Source: Acanthosepion lycidas
Taxonomy: Eukaryota > Mollusca > Cephalopoda > Sepiida > Sepiidae
Direction: 5' to 3'
Length of the DNA stretch: 64,000 nucleotides
NCBI GenBank assembly: GCA_963932145.1
Contig: OZ010586.1
Span: forward strand, 69,254,754-69,318,753
Below the pieces are notes generated by a model. The model was not told the origin of the DNA. It saw only the letters and a program-made list of their open reading frames with translations, and searched no databases. Positions 54,754 through 64,000 of the stretch are shown here, piece after piece (the first letter of the stretch is position 1; each line of letters opens with the position of its first letter). Made by a program: the position numbers and the translations under genes.

Positions 54754-54916
54754 TATGTATTTAATGTATGTGTGTGTATTTGCATATACACACACACACA
54801 CATATGTATATGTATAATGTAAAATTTCAGATGACTGAACTGAAAATATATCTATAAAAGGATAATATGAATAAAGACAAAAGAAAAAGGATGAACTTTA
54901 TCAGAGCAAATCCTTA
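54754..54916. repeat. (GT)n/(CA)n microsatellite and spacer
   Basis: 'TGTGTGTGTATT' and '(CA)n' lie at about 54768-54802, with AT-rich sequence after. Confidence 0.7.
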
Positions 54917-55038
54917 CATTTGCCTTGAGAAAGTCCATCAGAGAATGAAACATCTTTTGTCTTTATATATATATATTACAATTACAACTTCTTATGCCCA
55001 TATCTGTCACTCCTTGAGGAACTTTATCAAGGCAAATG
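54917..55038. mobile_element. TA-flanked MITE, 122 bp
   Basis: The ends CATTTGCCTTGAGAAAGT and the complement of ACTTTATCAAGGCAAATG are each flanked by TA. A short (TA)n lies in the middle. No coding capacity. Confidence 0.65.
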
Positions 55039-55934
55039 TAGATATTTTATTTAGAAACTTGTATTTATGCATGCAAAAGAAAGGAACTTTGAGAAAAAAA
55101 TAACATTGTGTGTTCAAATTGGAATTATAGAATACTCTAAAATATTCAAAAATAAGAGATAAGCAAGATCAATTTTTACACTATTTGCACACAGACTGTT
55201 TTCCTCATTATTATTAATCACATGAGGACAATAGTAAATAAATTCTGACAGAAAGAAGCTTGAATTTATCATCATGACTAGAAGATAATTAATTAAGGAA
55301 ATGAAAGGTAAACTATGGAAGACACTAAATGAGATAAATTTTAACATACTGTTAAATGAAGTGAATTAATGTTATCATTATTACTTACATTATTATTTTT
55401 TATTAATTTTTATTTTATTTTTTATTATATCCTTAAAAGCCATTAGTTAACCATTCTCATTAATTTTTTTTAACTTTATGATGATTTATAAATATGTTAG
55501 CTTGAGAAACAAGCATTTCTTTTAAGAAAGATATTTGAAAAAATCCAAGGTGCACATTTATGTTTGGGCTAGTATTTCTTAATGAACTTTATATCTTACA
55601 ATACATTATATTACGATACTTTCATTGACTGCATTTGATGTATATCCACATTTTCAAGATATACTTATATGTTTTTAAAAAGCCTATATTGCCTGCTGTC
55701 AACGTACATATACATTTTCAAGACCCTGTGAAATGTCAGACCCTAGTTTTATAAACTAACTAGCACTTACTTCTATTTCCATATAGTAGCATACAATGCA
55801 ACCTCATTTAACTTAGTTTATACAGCAAGAATATCTGATCAAAGCCAAAATGGTGGTACCTATAAGAAATTGCTATTAGTGTCTAATTGAACAGCAAATA
55901 GACATTTTTGCTGATTCCAATTCAAAAGAGGAAT
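55039..55934. other. no assignable feature
   Basis: AT-rich intron sequence; short ORFs without motifs. Confidence 0.35.
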
Positions 55935-56485
55935 TATTTAATGAACAAAGTGTTAAGCATTCTTTGAAATATTGCTGCCACATATGGTCTGGTTCTCTTG
56001 TTGATGAAACCCAAAGAAGAATCAGCAATATTACTGGTCCTGCCCTGATATCTCAGCTTCAGTCACTTTTCTACTGCTATAATGTAGCTTCCCTGTGTCT
56101 TTTCAATAAATCCTTTCATGGTAACTTCAAATGAACTCTTCACTATGGTACCAAGACTTTATGAATTTAAGTGCAGTACTAGATTGGTAGCAAGGTCTCA
56201 TCAATTCACAATTGAATTGAGTAGATATAACTGTAAGTTCTATGCTAACTGTTTCTTTTCTTGGACTTCTTGCTTGTGGAACTGTATTCCAACTCCATGC
56301 TTTCCAACAAACTTTGATCTTCAAAAATTTAAGTTCAATCTCAATTGTTATCTACTGTCTTCCTGATTCCTACTCTTGTATTGTTCTCACTCCTTAATAA
56401 TGTTTTTCTTTTTCTTTGACACTCAGTTACACATTGTGTTTTAGTAGCTCTATTGACTTGCATGGGGTGTAATAATTAAAAAAAA
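55935..56485 (+). mobile_element. family A LINE, C-terminal copy
   Basis: The plus strand encodes LKYCCHIWSGSLVDE and ISNITGPALISQLQSL. In another frame it gives RLYEFKCSTRLVARSHQFTI, ELSRYNCKFYANCFF and FPTNFDLQKFKFNLNCYLLS (56118-56366), then 'TTGCATGGGGTGTAATAATTAAAAAAAA'. Frameshifted. Confidence 0.75.
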
Positions 56486-57668
56486 AATACAAGAAAAAAA
56501 AAGGACATACAATTTGAAAACAAAAATTGTTACAGGGCTCAAAATAAAGATTATTGTCAGTGATTAGAATTCTCCACAGATTTCTTTTCTTTATTCACTG
56601 TGAATTGCAACATTTTTTTTTTTTTTAAATTAATTCACCCCAACCAAGACAATAATGCTACTAAGATGGAAAGAGCCACTGGAAGTGAAAGAGAAGGAAA
56701 AGACTTTAGAATGAACTGGAAACCCAATCCTAAACAGGAAACAAGGGATAAACCTCTTTCATTCAAGACTGGGGAGGAGTGTGAAAAGGATGATAGGCAA
56801 ACCTACTGAGAGTGTGAATTTCTTGTTGTCTCCTTCACCTTTTTAACTTCTGAGTTCTTTTCTTTCTCATATTGGCTGCCACTCAAGTCTAGAGTTCTCA
56901 GTCTACCCTGTTATTTAACCCATTTGAAAATAAATAATAAATAACAGACAGAAAGAATGTAAATGATAATTACAAAACTATGATTTAAAAATGATGTCAT
57001 TAAAAAAAAAGACTCCTCAGCAAAGTAGGACTTACGTGACAATGATCATAAGCCACCTTCCCCAGTCATAGTCATGCAACAATGCTACAACAACACAGCA
57101 TTGAAAGTGTTAGTTATCTAATTGTATTTACACATTTCTTATTTATCTGTAAAAGTTTATATTTTATGTCTTTTATTACTTTTATTAAACTATTAATATT
57201 TTTATCTATGATATCATCTATGATATATTTTGCACTCAGTTTCACAGCAGAGCATCAAACGAATCAGTTGCATTAGAAGGTTATCTTGGAAAATGGCCTC
57301 AGAGTCAGTAGGTGCATTATTCAAACTCAAAGATGCCAGTGGCTGCTCTCTCATATAAACAAGTGATCGATTCAGCTGAGATTTGGATGTGCACACAGAG
57401 ACAACTGGATGACAGGGAAGTTATATAAGCACTTCACCCCAGAGGGGAAAAGCCAGTCTCTAATATCTTCCCAAGAAGAAGATAAACATTTGCCCCTAAA
57501 GCCCCTAATAGTGCTACCTATACACTGACGTTAATTGATGTGAATAAGCAATCATTTTAAACATGAAGGATTGAGTCTCATATTTCTATTAGTTTTTGCA
57601 ACTATAATGTTATATCTATATATAAGTTAGTTATCAAATATCATGTATTGGAAATTAGTTTAAAGTTT

Positions 57669-57671
<3 letters not shown>
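56486..57671. other. unassigned intron sequence
   Basis: A T-run lies at 56610-56625 next to a 69-codon ORF (56600-56809) with charged residues but no domain. Nothing else was recognised. Confidence 0.35.

Positions 57672-57701
<30 letters not shown>
57672..57701. repeat. poly-T run, 30 bases
   Basis: The longest homopolymer in the window. It may be the 3' poly(A) of a minus-strand retrotransposed copy, but no element is recognisable beyond it. Confidence 0.9.
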
Positions 57702-57906
57702 CTTCATCGAAATAGCTTTATTTATCATTCTTTATTTATACAGGGGCAAAGATTGTCACTCTGTCTTCGTAGCTTTGTTTTTTGCCCAAACTGCTTTATA
57801 ATTAACTGAATATAAATGTCTGTGAATTATAATTACCATATATGTTAGAAAATATAAAATTAACATTACAACTGAAGTGTTAGTTAATCAATGTTTTATT
57901 CAGGTA

Positions 57907-58433
57907 CCATATTTTCTTGTGTATAGTACAATCCCATGTTTTTGAAGTAAAAACAAAGAATAAATTAAAACCACTCTTATGTAAAATTATTTTTTTGAAA
58001 TGTTGTACCATATTATTCATTAAAATCTGAATGTTGTGCATATATTTTGTTAAAATATTTAATTTATCATGATATTAAAGAATAGAAATAAAGTGAATGT
58101 TTGTTTTCTCCTAACTTCAGTTTCAAAACTTACTTTCGAATTTTCAGGGAAAGCTGCTAATGAGACAAATCCAGTAATGCATTTTAAGGTGTTAATTAAT
58201 CTATATGACTTTTCTGTTTGATATGTTTTTCTAAATATTAATAAACTATGAAAATAAAAAAATATTGTCATTCATTAACAATGAAGTGAGAAATAAATAT
58301 TGCTGACATATCAAATTAAGTTTTTAAGATGAGTAAAAATTTCCGAAAACGTGTACTTGTGTATAATACATACCCCCTTCTTCACCTCTAATTTTTATTC
58401 ATAATTTTTCGTTTTATGCACAAAAAAATACAG
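57907..58433. mobile_element. pogo-related non-autonomous element
   Basis: The left end CCATATTTTCTTGTGTATAG, preceded by TA, and the right end, the complement of CTGTATTTTTTTGTGCATAA, followed by TA, resemble the ends of the pogo-like elements at 21.6 and 54.0 kb. Internal 'GTGTATAATACATACCCCC' matches their subterminal text. The minus strand has a 70-codon ORF with ITGFVSLAAFPENSKVSFET, not identified. Confidence 0.55.
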
Positions 58434-58465
58434 TATATATTTACTTATATTACTTCTCTCCAAAG

Positions 58466-58557
58466 AGATGCTGAAAAGTTCTGAGCCCAACCAACTTCCC
58501 AAAACAACAGATTTTTTTTAATCACTTCTTGATTAGGATGAGAACTTTTCAGCATTT
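58466..58557. mobile_element. short mariner-type MITE
   Basis: 15-bp perfect inverted arms ATGCTGAAAAGTTCT (58468-58482) and AGAACTTTTCAGCAT (58541-58555) enclose 58 bases. The arm sequence resembles mariner ends. The borders and target duplication are unclear. Confidence 0.55.
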
Positions 58558-60134
58558 CCACCTATGTATTTACATTTGAATGTAAGACATTATTATGTAA
58601 ATATGATTTTTGTTTGCATCCTCTATATTTTTTGTTAAATATTTCAAGAATTTTGCTCTTTATATAAAATAACTTATCTTTTCTCAGGATAGATTTTACA
58701 AACAGAAAGTGCTAAGGACTAAACAAAAATAAGTAAACTGTAATATATGTACATAATGTCTAATCAGTGCACCTACCAACCAAAATATATCAAGAGACTG
58801 ACATACAACCATCTTATCCCTGTGAACATACGGTTGACTCAGCTATAGGACAGCATTTTTCAAACAATTCACTCTGGGTGTGGCTATATACAGAGGATAC
58901 TGTTTTATAATCATTAGACAGGCAAGGTTCAATTTTTTCATGAGAGTCTGTCTATGTAAACACAATAAGACTTGAATTTTGCAAGTAGGCAAAAGTATCT
59001 TTTTTAATTGAAGCTTATAAACGACATAGTGTAATGTTAAGAGTGTAAGTGCATTTTTGATGAAATGAAAGAAAACATTAAGAGATTCATATTATGCATT
59101 TTTGTTTTGAATTTTTAATAAAAATAAAATAAAAATTCATATGATATTTTAAAACTTCACAAAATGTCTTTTTATAAGAATATTGTTTAGATCATCACCT
59201 AGAAATCAGTTTCAAAAATGGAAATACATGCAAAAAGGACAAAGGTCAACTTGCACCCTTTTAGAATCACACCAACAAATTTATCCATTTCTTTCTCTCT
59301 CTTTCTCGTATATGATACTTCATGTGTTATGTTTGTTCTTTTTCAGTTTCTTGTTGATATTTTTCTATGATGAGTGTCAACTGACAAGGCTTTTAGAGGA
59401 AAAAACACATTAATGAACAATTAAATATGTATATGTTAATTACAACTATCTTATTACCTTATAAATTCAGGCTAATTTGTATGTAATACATTTAAAATCT
59501 ATACTTAGGCAGATATGAACAAAAACTCTATACCTTTTCTTTTTTTGCATATGTAGAAGTTAACAAGCTTGTAGGTTTTGTATTTCTTCATGTCCACTAT
59601 ATAAACAAAGAAATAGGAAAATCATAAAAAATCTTATGTTTCTTCTATAAACATTTATTCCTTTTATGTTGATTGTATTCAAACAAAGTTAAATGTCACT
59701 TGTTAAGTATGTCCATTTTTCCTTTTCAGTTCAGAAATAATTTATAGAAAGTAAGCATAAGAACAGATAAAGATGGTCAAGCTCAAGTTAACCTTGCACT
59801 GAGTTGGAATGGCCGAATCTCTACTTCATGAGTAGGGCTGCTGAAAATACGTGCATGCAATATCATTGGAAAGTGGAAAGAGAAATATTCTATCCTTTTC
59901 AAAAGTGGGGTCATAAAATCGCACACGTAATCAGAAACCCTTTCCAGTTTCTTTATAACTTACATCATGGGAAAATTAATTTTTTTTTATTATTTTATTA
60001 ATTGGTTTTATTTCATTTCCTCACAATGAACATGCAAACATTTTCCCACACATATATTTATTTAGTATGTGCTTTTGCTTTTTTTTATTACTCTTGTAGA
60101 CAATTGTTTTATGGTTATTTTGATGTCTTTCTAG
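58558..60134. other. no assignable feature up to the IFT74 acceptor
   Basis: AT-rich sequence with short ORFs lacking motifs. The last bases form the polypyrimidine tract and AG of the exon at 60135. Confidence 0.4.
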
Positions 60135-60180
60135 AACCCTGGGACTGCTCATCCTGGTGCTCGAACTGGCACAGTCGGTG
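60135..60180 (+). CDS. IFT74: IFT74 coding exon (N-terminal basic region, part 3)
   Basis: A 46-nt exon between TGATGTCTTTCTAG and GTAAGT. It starts in phase 0 and encodes NPGTAHPGARTGTVG, then one base of the next codon. It continues ATAM from the exon at 34585, aligning with vertebrate IFT74 at PPGTARPGSRG. The coiled-coil body that binds IFT81 must be encoded to the right of the window; no matching exon was seen in 60181-64000. Confidence 0.8.
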
Positions 60181-61680
60181 GTAAGTAAATATGTTATACT
60201 CTTTACTATTCCTCTTTGACCCTGCTCTACCAACATCTTTTTGCCATTATGTTCACCCACATATTCCTCCTCTGGACATAACTACACAGAGCTGGCCATG
60301 AGAGAAATATTTGAATAATTTTCTAATGTTTATATTGATAATAATAAACATTAATCTAGCAAACTTACTATTTTTTCACTTGTTTAAATAATTTGATACA
60401 GTTTTAAGAATATCTAATCCAAAATATTGACTTCTCATTTTTTTTTTTTTTTTTTTTTTAAAAAAAAACTTAATCTGTGTTCCAGGATTGCCTAAAAAGT
60501 TAATTTCTATAACACAGAAAATTTCTAAAGTCGATGTTAGTACTGTGAAAAACTCTTAGAGACATTACAGTTAATTCATTTGTAAGCTATGTGATAGCAT
60601 TATAGTTCAGCAGCAGTCCCATGGCTGGGTGTGGTTGTAGGGTTGCTACACAGCCAAGCACCTGACCAGCTCCCTCCATATATCTGGGTTAAAAGCTATA
60701 TATTCATTCATGCATAGTTTATATAAGGCAAGTGGACTGGGCAGAGGAAGATCAAACCTCATTCAAAGTTTTACAACTTGAAGGCTCACATTGGTCACAG
60801 ATACATTAATCATTGATTACATCAGTCTGAACCCTCTGTCCTCCATCTCATCAATGCACTGGTTGCATACATAGTTATAGAGATGAGTCTACCCAACTGT
60901 GCTAGATGGCTGTCAACCCCTACAAGATTCATCCACCTTTTGACAGATCTAGCTTTTAATCTTTCTGAGTATCTAGCCACCCTTCTCACCAGAAAAAGCC
61001 TGTGGGGGGAACTGGTTTAGTTGCCTATAACATGACCATGTAGCATGTATTAAGGATTTTGGTAGAGTGACCTAATGTAATATATTTTGTCAATAACCAA
61101 CCAAACTTTTTCTTTCAAATGTTTACTTTCATGAATTTCATTTTTAAGGCATGCAATTTCTCTTTAGTTACTAGGTTGTTGCAGAAGTTTTCAATCAGGA
61201 TCTTTTGCACCATGCTAAGAAAATTTTAGAACTGTGTTTAAGTTTCACTGGGCTCTTTATTGCTTGCTTAATACTCACAAGCCTTGGAGAAAATTCTGTG
61301 GCTAGAAAAGTGGGTTTCACTTACAGAAAGAAATATTTCTGAGTACTTTCTCTTTGTAGTGATACATAGATGACTGCCTAATCAGCTTACCTAAGACATG
61401 GTGACCATATAAGCATTAAGAGGAGGGGTACAATATGATATGCAAGATTAACAATTACTGTCAGACTGAGAAAATATGAAGGAAATCACATTTCATAAAA
61501 CTCTGCTCGATTGATAAAGAAAAAGAGTCATCTTTGGACAAATAATCAGTGGCACTCATTACAAGTATCTAAAATTATGAAAATTCTAACCATTTCAGTT
61601 TAAATGGAATTTCATGAGAAAAAAGCTCTTTGCATTTGGTGATTTTCAAAAGGAATTTCTTATTGCAAATTGCTGGTAAA
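60181..61680. other. IFT74 intron sequence, unassigned
   Basis: It begins with GTAAGT. A T-run then A-run lies at 60438-60468. 60610-61010 is less AT-rich and resembles degraded repeat, but no family was recognised. Confidence 0.4.
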
Positions 61681-61682
61681 TA

Positions 61683-61762
61683 TTAGGTTGGTGCAAAAAT
61701 AATGTCGTTTTCTCACATATGTTACTATGTGAGAAAACGACATTATTTTTACACCAACCTAA
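61683..61762. mobile_element. MADE1-like mariner MITE, 80 bp
   Basis: The element is an almost perfect palindrome of two ~37-bp arms and is flanked by TA on both sides (61681-61682, 61763-61764). Its ends TTAGGTTGGTGCAAAA and TTTTACACCAACCTAA are those of the Hsmar1/cecropia-type mariners and of the 80-bp human MADE1 element. The inner bases differ from MADE1 (GTCGTTTTCTCACATA arms). No ORF. Confidence 0.85.
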
Positions 61763-61913
61763 TAGATAAACTATTGCCACACAATGGAACCATGAAAAGT
61801 AAGGATCATTTAAATGACACACTAGGAAATAAAAGCCTTTTTCTGAATGTTATAATCCGTGCTAATAGGAATATATATTTGACGAACACAGTGGATAAAA
61901 TAAGTAAAGATTT
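61763..61913. other. short unassigned spacer
   Basis: No motif. It may include part of the neighbouring LTR, whose left border is uncertain. Confidence 0.35.
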
Positions 61914-62143
61914 GTTGTAAAAACCAGTACAATAAGAAATAAGGTAACAGTTATGCACACGATCGTCGCAAGTCAATCCAGTAGTGAGTGCTACTATTGG
62001 AAGGTCGGTAGTTCTTGTGCAAGTCTGAGTCATACTCAACAGATCCTAGCTAGACTCCCGTTGTCTGTTGCCTTACAGATACTTATAGGTAGTTACAACC
62101 TATAGTGTAGTTACTCATAAGAGTGACAGGTTATTCCATTACA
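61914..62143 (-). repeat. 3' LTR of a Mag-like Gypsy element (left border uncertain)
   Basis: On the minus strand the LTR begins TGTAATGGAATAACCTGTC, directly after a polypurine tract. The far end could be at about 61914 or 61955, where TG dinucleotides occur. No second LTR was found near the gag start at 63.4 kb, so the border cannot be set by comparison. Confidence 0.6.
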
Positions 62144-62158
62144 TCACCTCCCCCACCG
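62144..62158 (-). promoter_or_regulatory. polypurine tract of the Mag-like Gypsy element
   Basis: The minus strand reads CGGTGGGGGAGGTGA directly before the LTR's first bases. This is the expected position and composition of the plus-strand primer. Confidence 0.75.
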
Positions 62159-62281
62159 CCTGAGCTGAAATTTTCGTCTAGAAAATTTAGCTTTCTAATA
62201 CTTTCTCTTTTTCGGGCCTGGACTTAACTGCACTGTGGGTTTTCTTTTCCTTTTACTCTTTTGAGGCAAATAACATCTCGA

Positions 62282-63385
62282 TCATACGGGCAAAGCTGGT
62301 GTAGGAGATGTATCCATGCATTCTGGTATGTTGGCGGGTGGTGTTATTTCAAATGTGTTGTACAGGACATCCATTGAAATTTCTTCATCATCCTGTTGAA
62401 CAATTTCAGAGTATCTTGGGCTTAACTTGTTTACATGCCTTTTGCATACACATCTCTTTCCTTTCACCGTACAGATTACTCTTCCAATTCTATTTCCAGT
62501 AATTTCTTTCTTTTTGAAATAATTTCATCCTCCCAAAAACATTTTCCACCTCGGTAGTTCCTAAAGAAAACTTTGTCACCAGGCGTATACTTCTTTACCC
62601 AGAAATTCTCTTTGCTATGCATTTTCTTTTTTGGACAAGGCAACAATCTGTTGAATATTGATCTTATCTTTCTTGCAAACATCAATTCCGCAGGTGACAA
62701 TTTTGCTGTATTGTTTGTGTTCAGTGTTACCCTGTATACTGCTAAGAATTTCTGTATAGCTTTCTCCTCTGTGCTTCTAATTGTTTGAAGAACTTTTTCA
62801 CAGTCTTTGGACCAACACCATTTAACCCCTTTTTTAACAGTGCTCTTAATTCATACATCTTTGGAATGTATATTGCGAAGTATTGCATCAAACCTAAAAA
62901 TGATTGCAATTTTGCCACGTTATCTGGGGGAGGCAAATTTCTTATGGCTTCAGTTCTCCATGGATCTGGTTTTCTGCCATCTTTATCCACAATCTGCCTG
63001 AGATACTTAATTTTTTGGGGGGTTCACTTTGAATCTGAAACTAATGAAGAAAATAGAACATTCCCTTTAGGTCTGAAAATCGATGTAACATTTTCTTTTA
63101 TTTCAAATTTTACCTTCGTTTTCAAATAAATACCCAATCCTTCAAAGAAAACTCTGGGAAATTTATCCTTCAAATCCTGCATGAATTTTTCTGTTTGTTT
63201 TAATTTTTTCTTTTCCCAAATTTGCAATATCTTCAGAAGAGAAGAAACTAGTTTTTTGTTCTCATCATTAATTTTTCAAAAAGTTGAAGTTGTTATTGTT
63301 GTTGGTTTTGCAACTGTTGTATTTGCTGTTGTTGTTGCTGAACACTAGTGCACAACAGTTTTGTAAGCTCTGTTAATTGTTCCAT
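62282..63385 (-). pseudogene. Mag-like Gypsy with gag start, RT and integrase pieces joined by deletions
   Basis: On the minus strand, from 63384, MEQLTELTKLLCTSV and a Gln-rich run (gag N-terminus) are followed closely by QDLKDKFPRVFFEGLG and KFEIKENVTSIFRPK (RT N-terminus). Then come RKPDPWRTEAIRNLPPPDNV, KLQSFLGLMQYF (RT thumb, 62990-62742), SPAELMFARKIRSIFN and YTPGDKVFFRNYRGGK (integrase C-terminus, 62700-62476). Most of gag, the protease, the RT palm, RNase H and the integrase core are gone. Each missing block is removed cleanly, so the copy is a deletion derivative. Confidence 0.75.
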
Positions 63386-63610
63386 ACAAATACAGACAAG
63401 AAAAAATACTCAAACTTCACTTTTTGCCTTCCAAAAAGCTAAAATTACTCATGTAATTTTTGAATAATAAACAAATAATACAACAAAAATATTCTTACTT
63501 TTAAAAGATTTTACATGATAAATCTTTTTTCAGAATGTTTTCCTCCAACTGTAAAATGTTATAATATCCTAAAGTGTTGTCTTACTTCAAAACTCCTGTA
63601 AACTAAACGA
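63386..63610. other. spacer, no assignable feature
   Basis: AT-rich sequence upstream of the gag start; no LTR or primer site was recognised. Confidence 0.35.
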
Positions 63611-64000
63611 CCATCACTGAAACTGTCTACCAAGCACTTCAAAATAATGGTGAGGCTCGTGCCGTGGCCCTAGACATCTCCAAAGCGTTTGATAGGGTTT
63701 GGCATGCCGGCCTTCTTTGTAAGCTCCAGGGTTACGGTATTACTGGTCGACTGTTTGATCTAATACAATCATTCCTGTCAAACCGAGAATTGAAGGTCGT
63801 TCTCAATGGTTTCTCCTCCAGTTCCTATCCCACGAACGCAGATGTTCCCCAAGGCTCCATCCTTGGCCCCACACTTTTCCTTATTTTTATCAATGACCTT
63901 CCTGACGCCATAGGTTCCCAGGTTGGCATCTACGCGGACGACACTACAATTTAATCCTGCCTCAAAACCAAATCTAGTGTCACGGTCAAAACTAACCTGG
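63611..64000 (+). mobile_element. family B (jockey-like) LINE reverse transcriptase, cut by window end
   Basis: The plus strand encodes TITETVYQALQNNGEARAVA, LDISKAFDRVWHAGLLCKLQ, NADVPQGSILGPTLFLIFIN, DLPDAIGS and IYADDTTI, then a TAA stop at the position usually occupied by Tyr or Leu-Tyr. The catalytic Asp residues of LDISKAF and YADD are intact. This is the least degraded family B copy and is richer in G+C than its flanks. It seems 5' truncated at about 63611. Confidence 0.8.

Larger units (their letters stand above)
34632..60134 (+). other. IFT74 intron, 25,503 bp, repeat-filled
   Basis: It starts GTAAGT and ends ATGTCTTTCTAG. Exons on both sides are in phase 0 at this junction, and the encoded text is continuous with the family, so no coding exon needs to lie inside. 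It contains the transposons and ORFs listed separately. Most of them lie in either strand at random, as expected for intronic insertions. Confidence 0.7.

Noticed and set aside
63351..63385. Gln-rich plus/minus frame as a host polyQ gene
   Set aside because: The MEQL...Gln-rich start is the gag N-terminus of the Mag-like element and is followed directly by its RT.
1..64000. CRISPR arrays, operons or ribosome-binding sites
   Set aside because: The window is animal nuclear DNA; no regularly spaced repeats with unique spacers occur.

Overview
This is animal nuclear DNA: AT-rich and repeat-dense, with small spliced exons, large introns, many non-LTR retrotransposon fragments, SINEs, TA-flanked DNA transposons and (AT)n/(GT)n microsatellites. 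The mix of repeat families, recognised from memory and not by search, points to a cephalopod mollusc, most likely an octopus. No prokaryotic, organellar or CRISPR-type features are seen.

The only host gene I can support is on the plus strand. Three short exons (32565-32620, 34585-34631, 60135-60180) have good splice sites and compatible phases. Together they encode a basic Gly/Pro/Arg/Thr-rich stretch matching the N-terminal region of the intraflagellar transport protein IFT74. The first coding exon was not found, and the coiled-coil exons must lie to the right of the window. One intron is 25.5 kb and carries most of the repeats in the right half.

Layout. 1-5.4 kb: inverted tRNA-Leu-like SINEs, a tandemly repeated LINE fragment, microsatellites, a Penelope-like fragment and a dispersed repeat. 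5.5-15.0 kb: a minus-strand Gypsy retrotransposon of CsRn1 type (two LTRs, tRNA-Trp-type primer site, gag, protease, start of RT), with a GC-richer two-ORF L1/Tx1-like LINE sitting in its RT; the rest of pol is missing. 15.7-16.0 kb: a SINE with a nearly full 5S rRNA joined to a tRNA-like unit. 16-20 kb: mostly unassigned AT-rich DNA. 20.1-20.5 kb: a tRNA-like tandem array containing a perfect 68-bp palindrome. 20.8-24.1 kb: LINE fragments, one split by a pogo-like transposon with a TA duplication. 27.4-28.6 kb: a LINE tail, a TA-flanked MITE and a tRNA-Gly-like SINE ending in a complete type I hammerhead ribozyme motif. 29.4-30.1 kb: a miniature LTR element. 30.9-32.5 kb: a 5S-like SINE abutting a LINE RT. 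32.6-60.2 kb: the IFT74 exons, two mariners, RTE-like and CR1-like LINE pieces, a second Penelope-like piece, several MITEs and three unexplained ORFs. 61.7 kb: an 80-bp palindromic MITE resembling human MADE1. 61.9-63.4 kb: a deleted Mag-like Gypsy with its 3' LTR and polypurine tract. 63.6-64.0 kb: a LINE RT running off the window.

The signals most worth checking are the hammerhead-bearing SINE, the 5S-tRNA SINE, the MADE1-like MITE, the 68-bp palindrome, and the unexplained ORFs at 51.2 and 52.4 kb. Family names are pattern recognition; exact repeat borders are estimates unless a target duplication or splice site is named.
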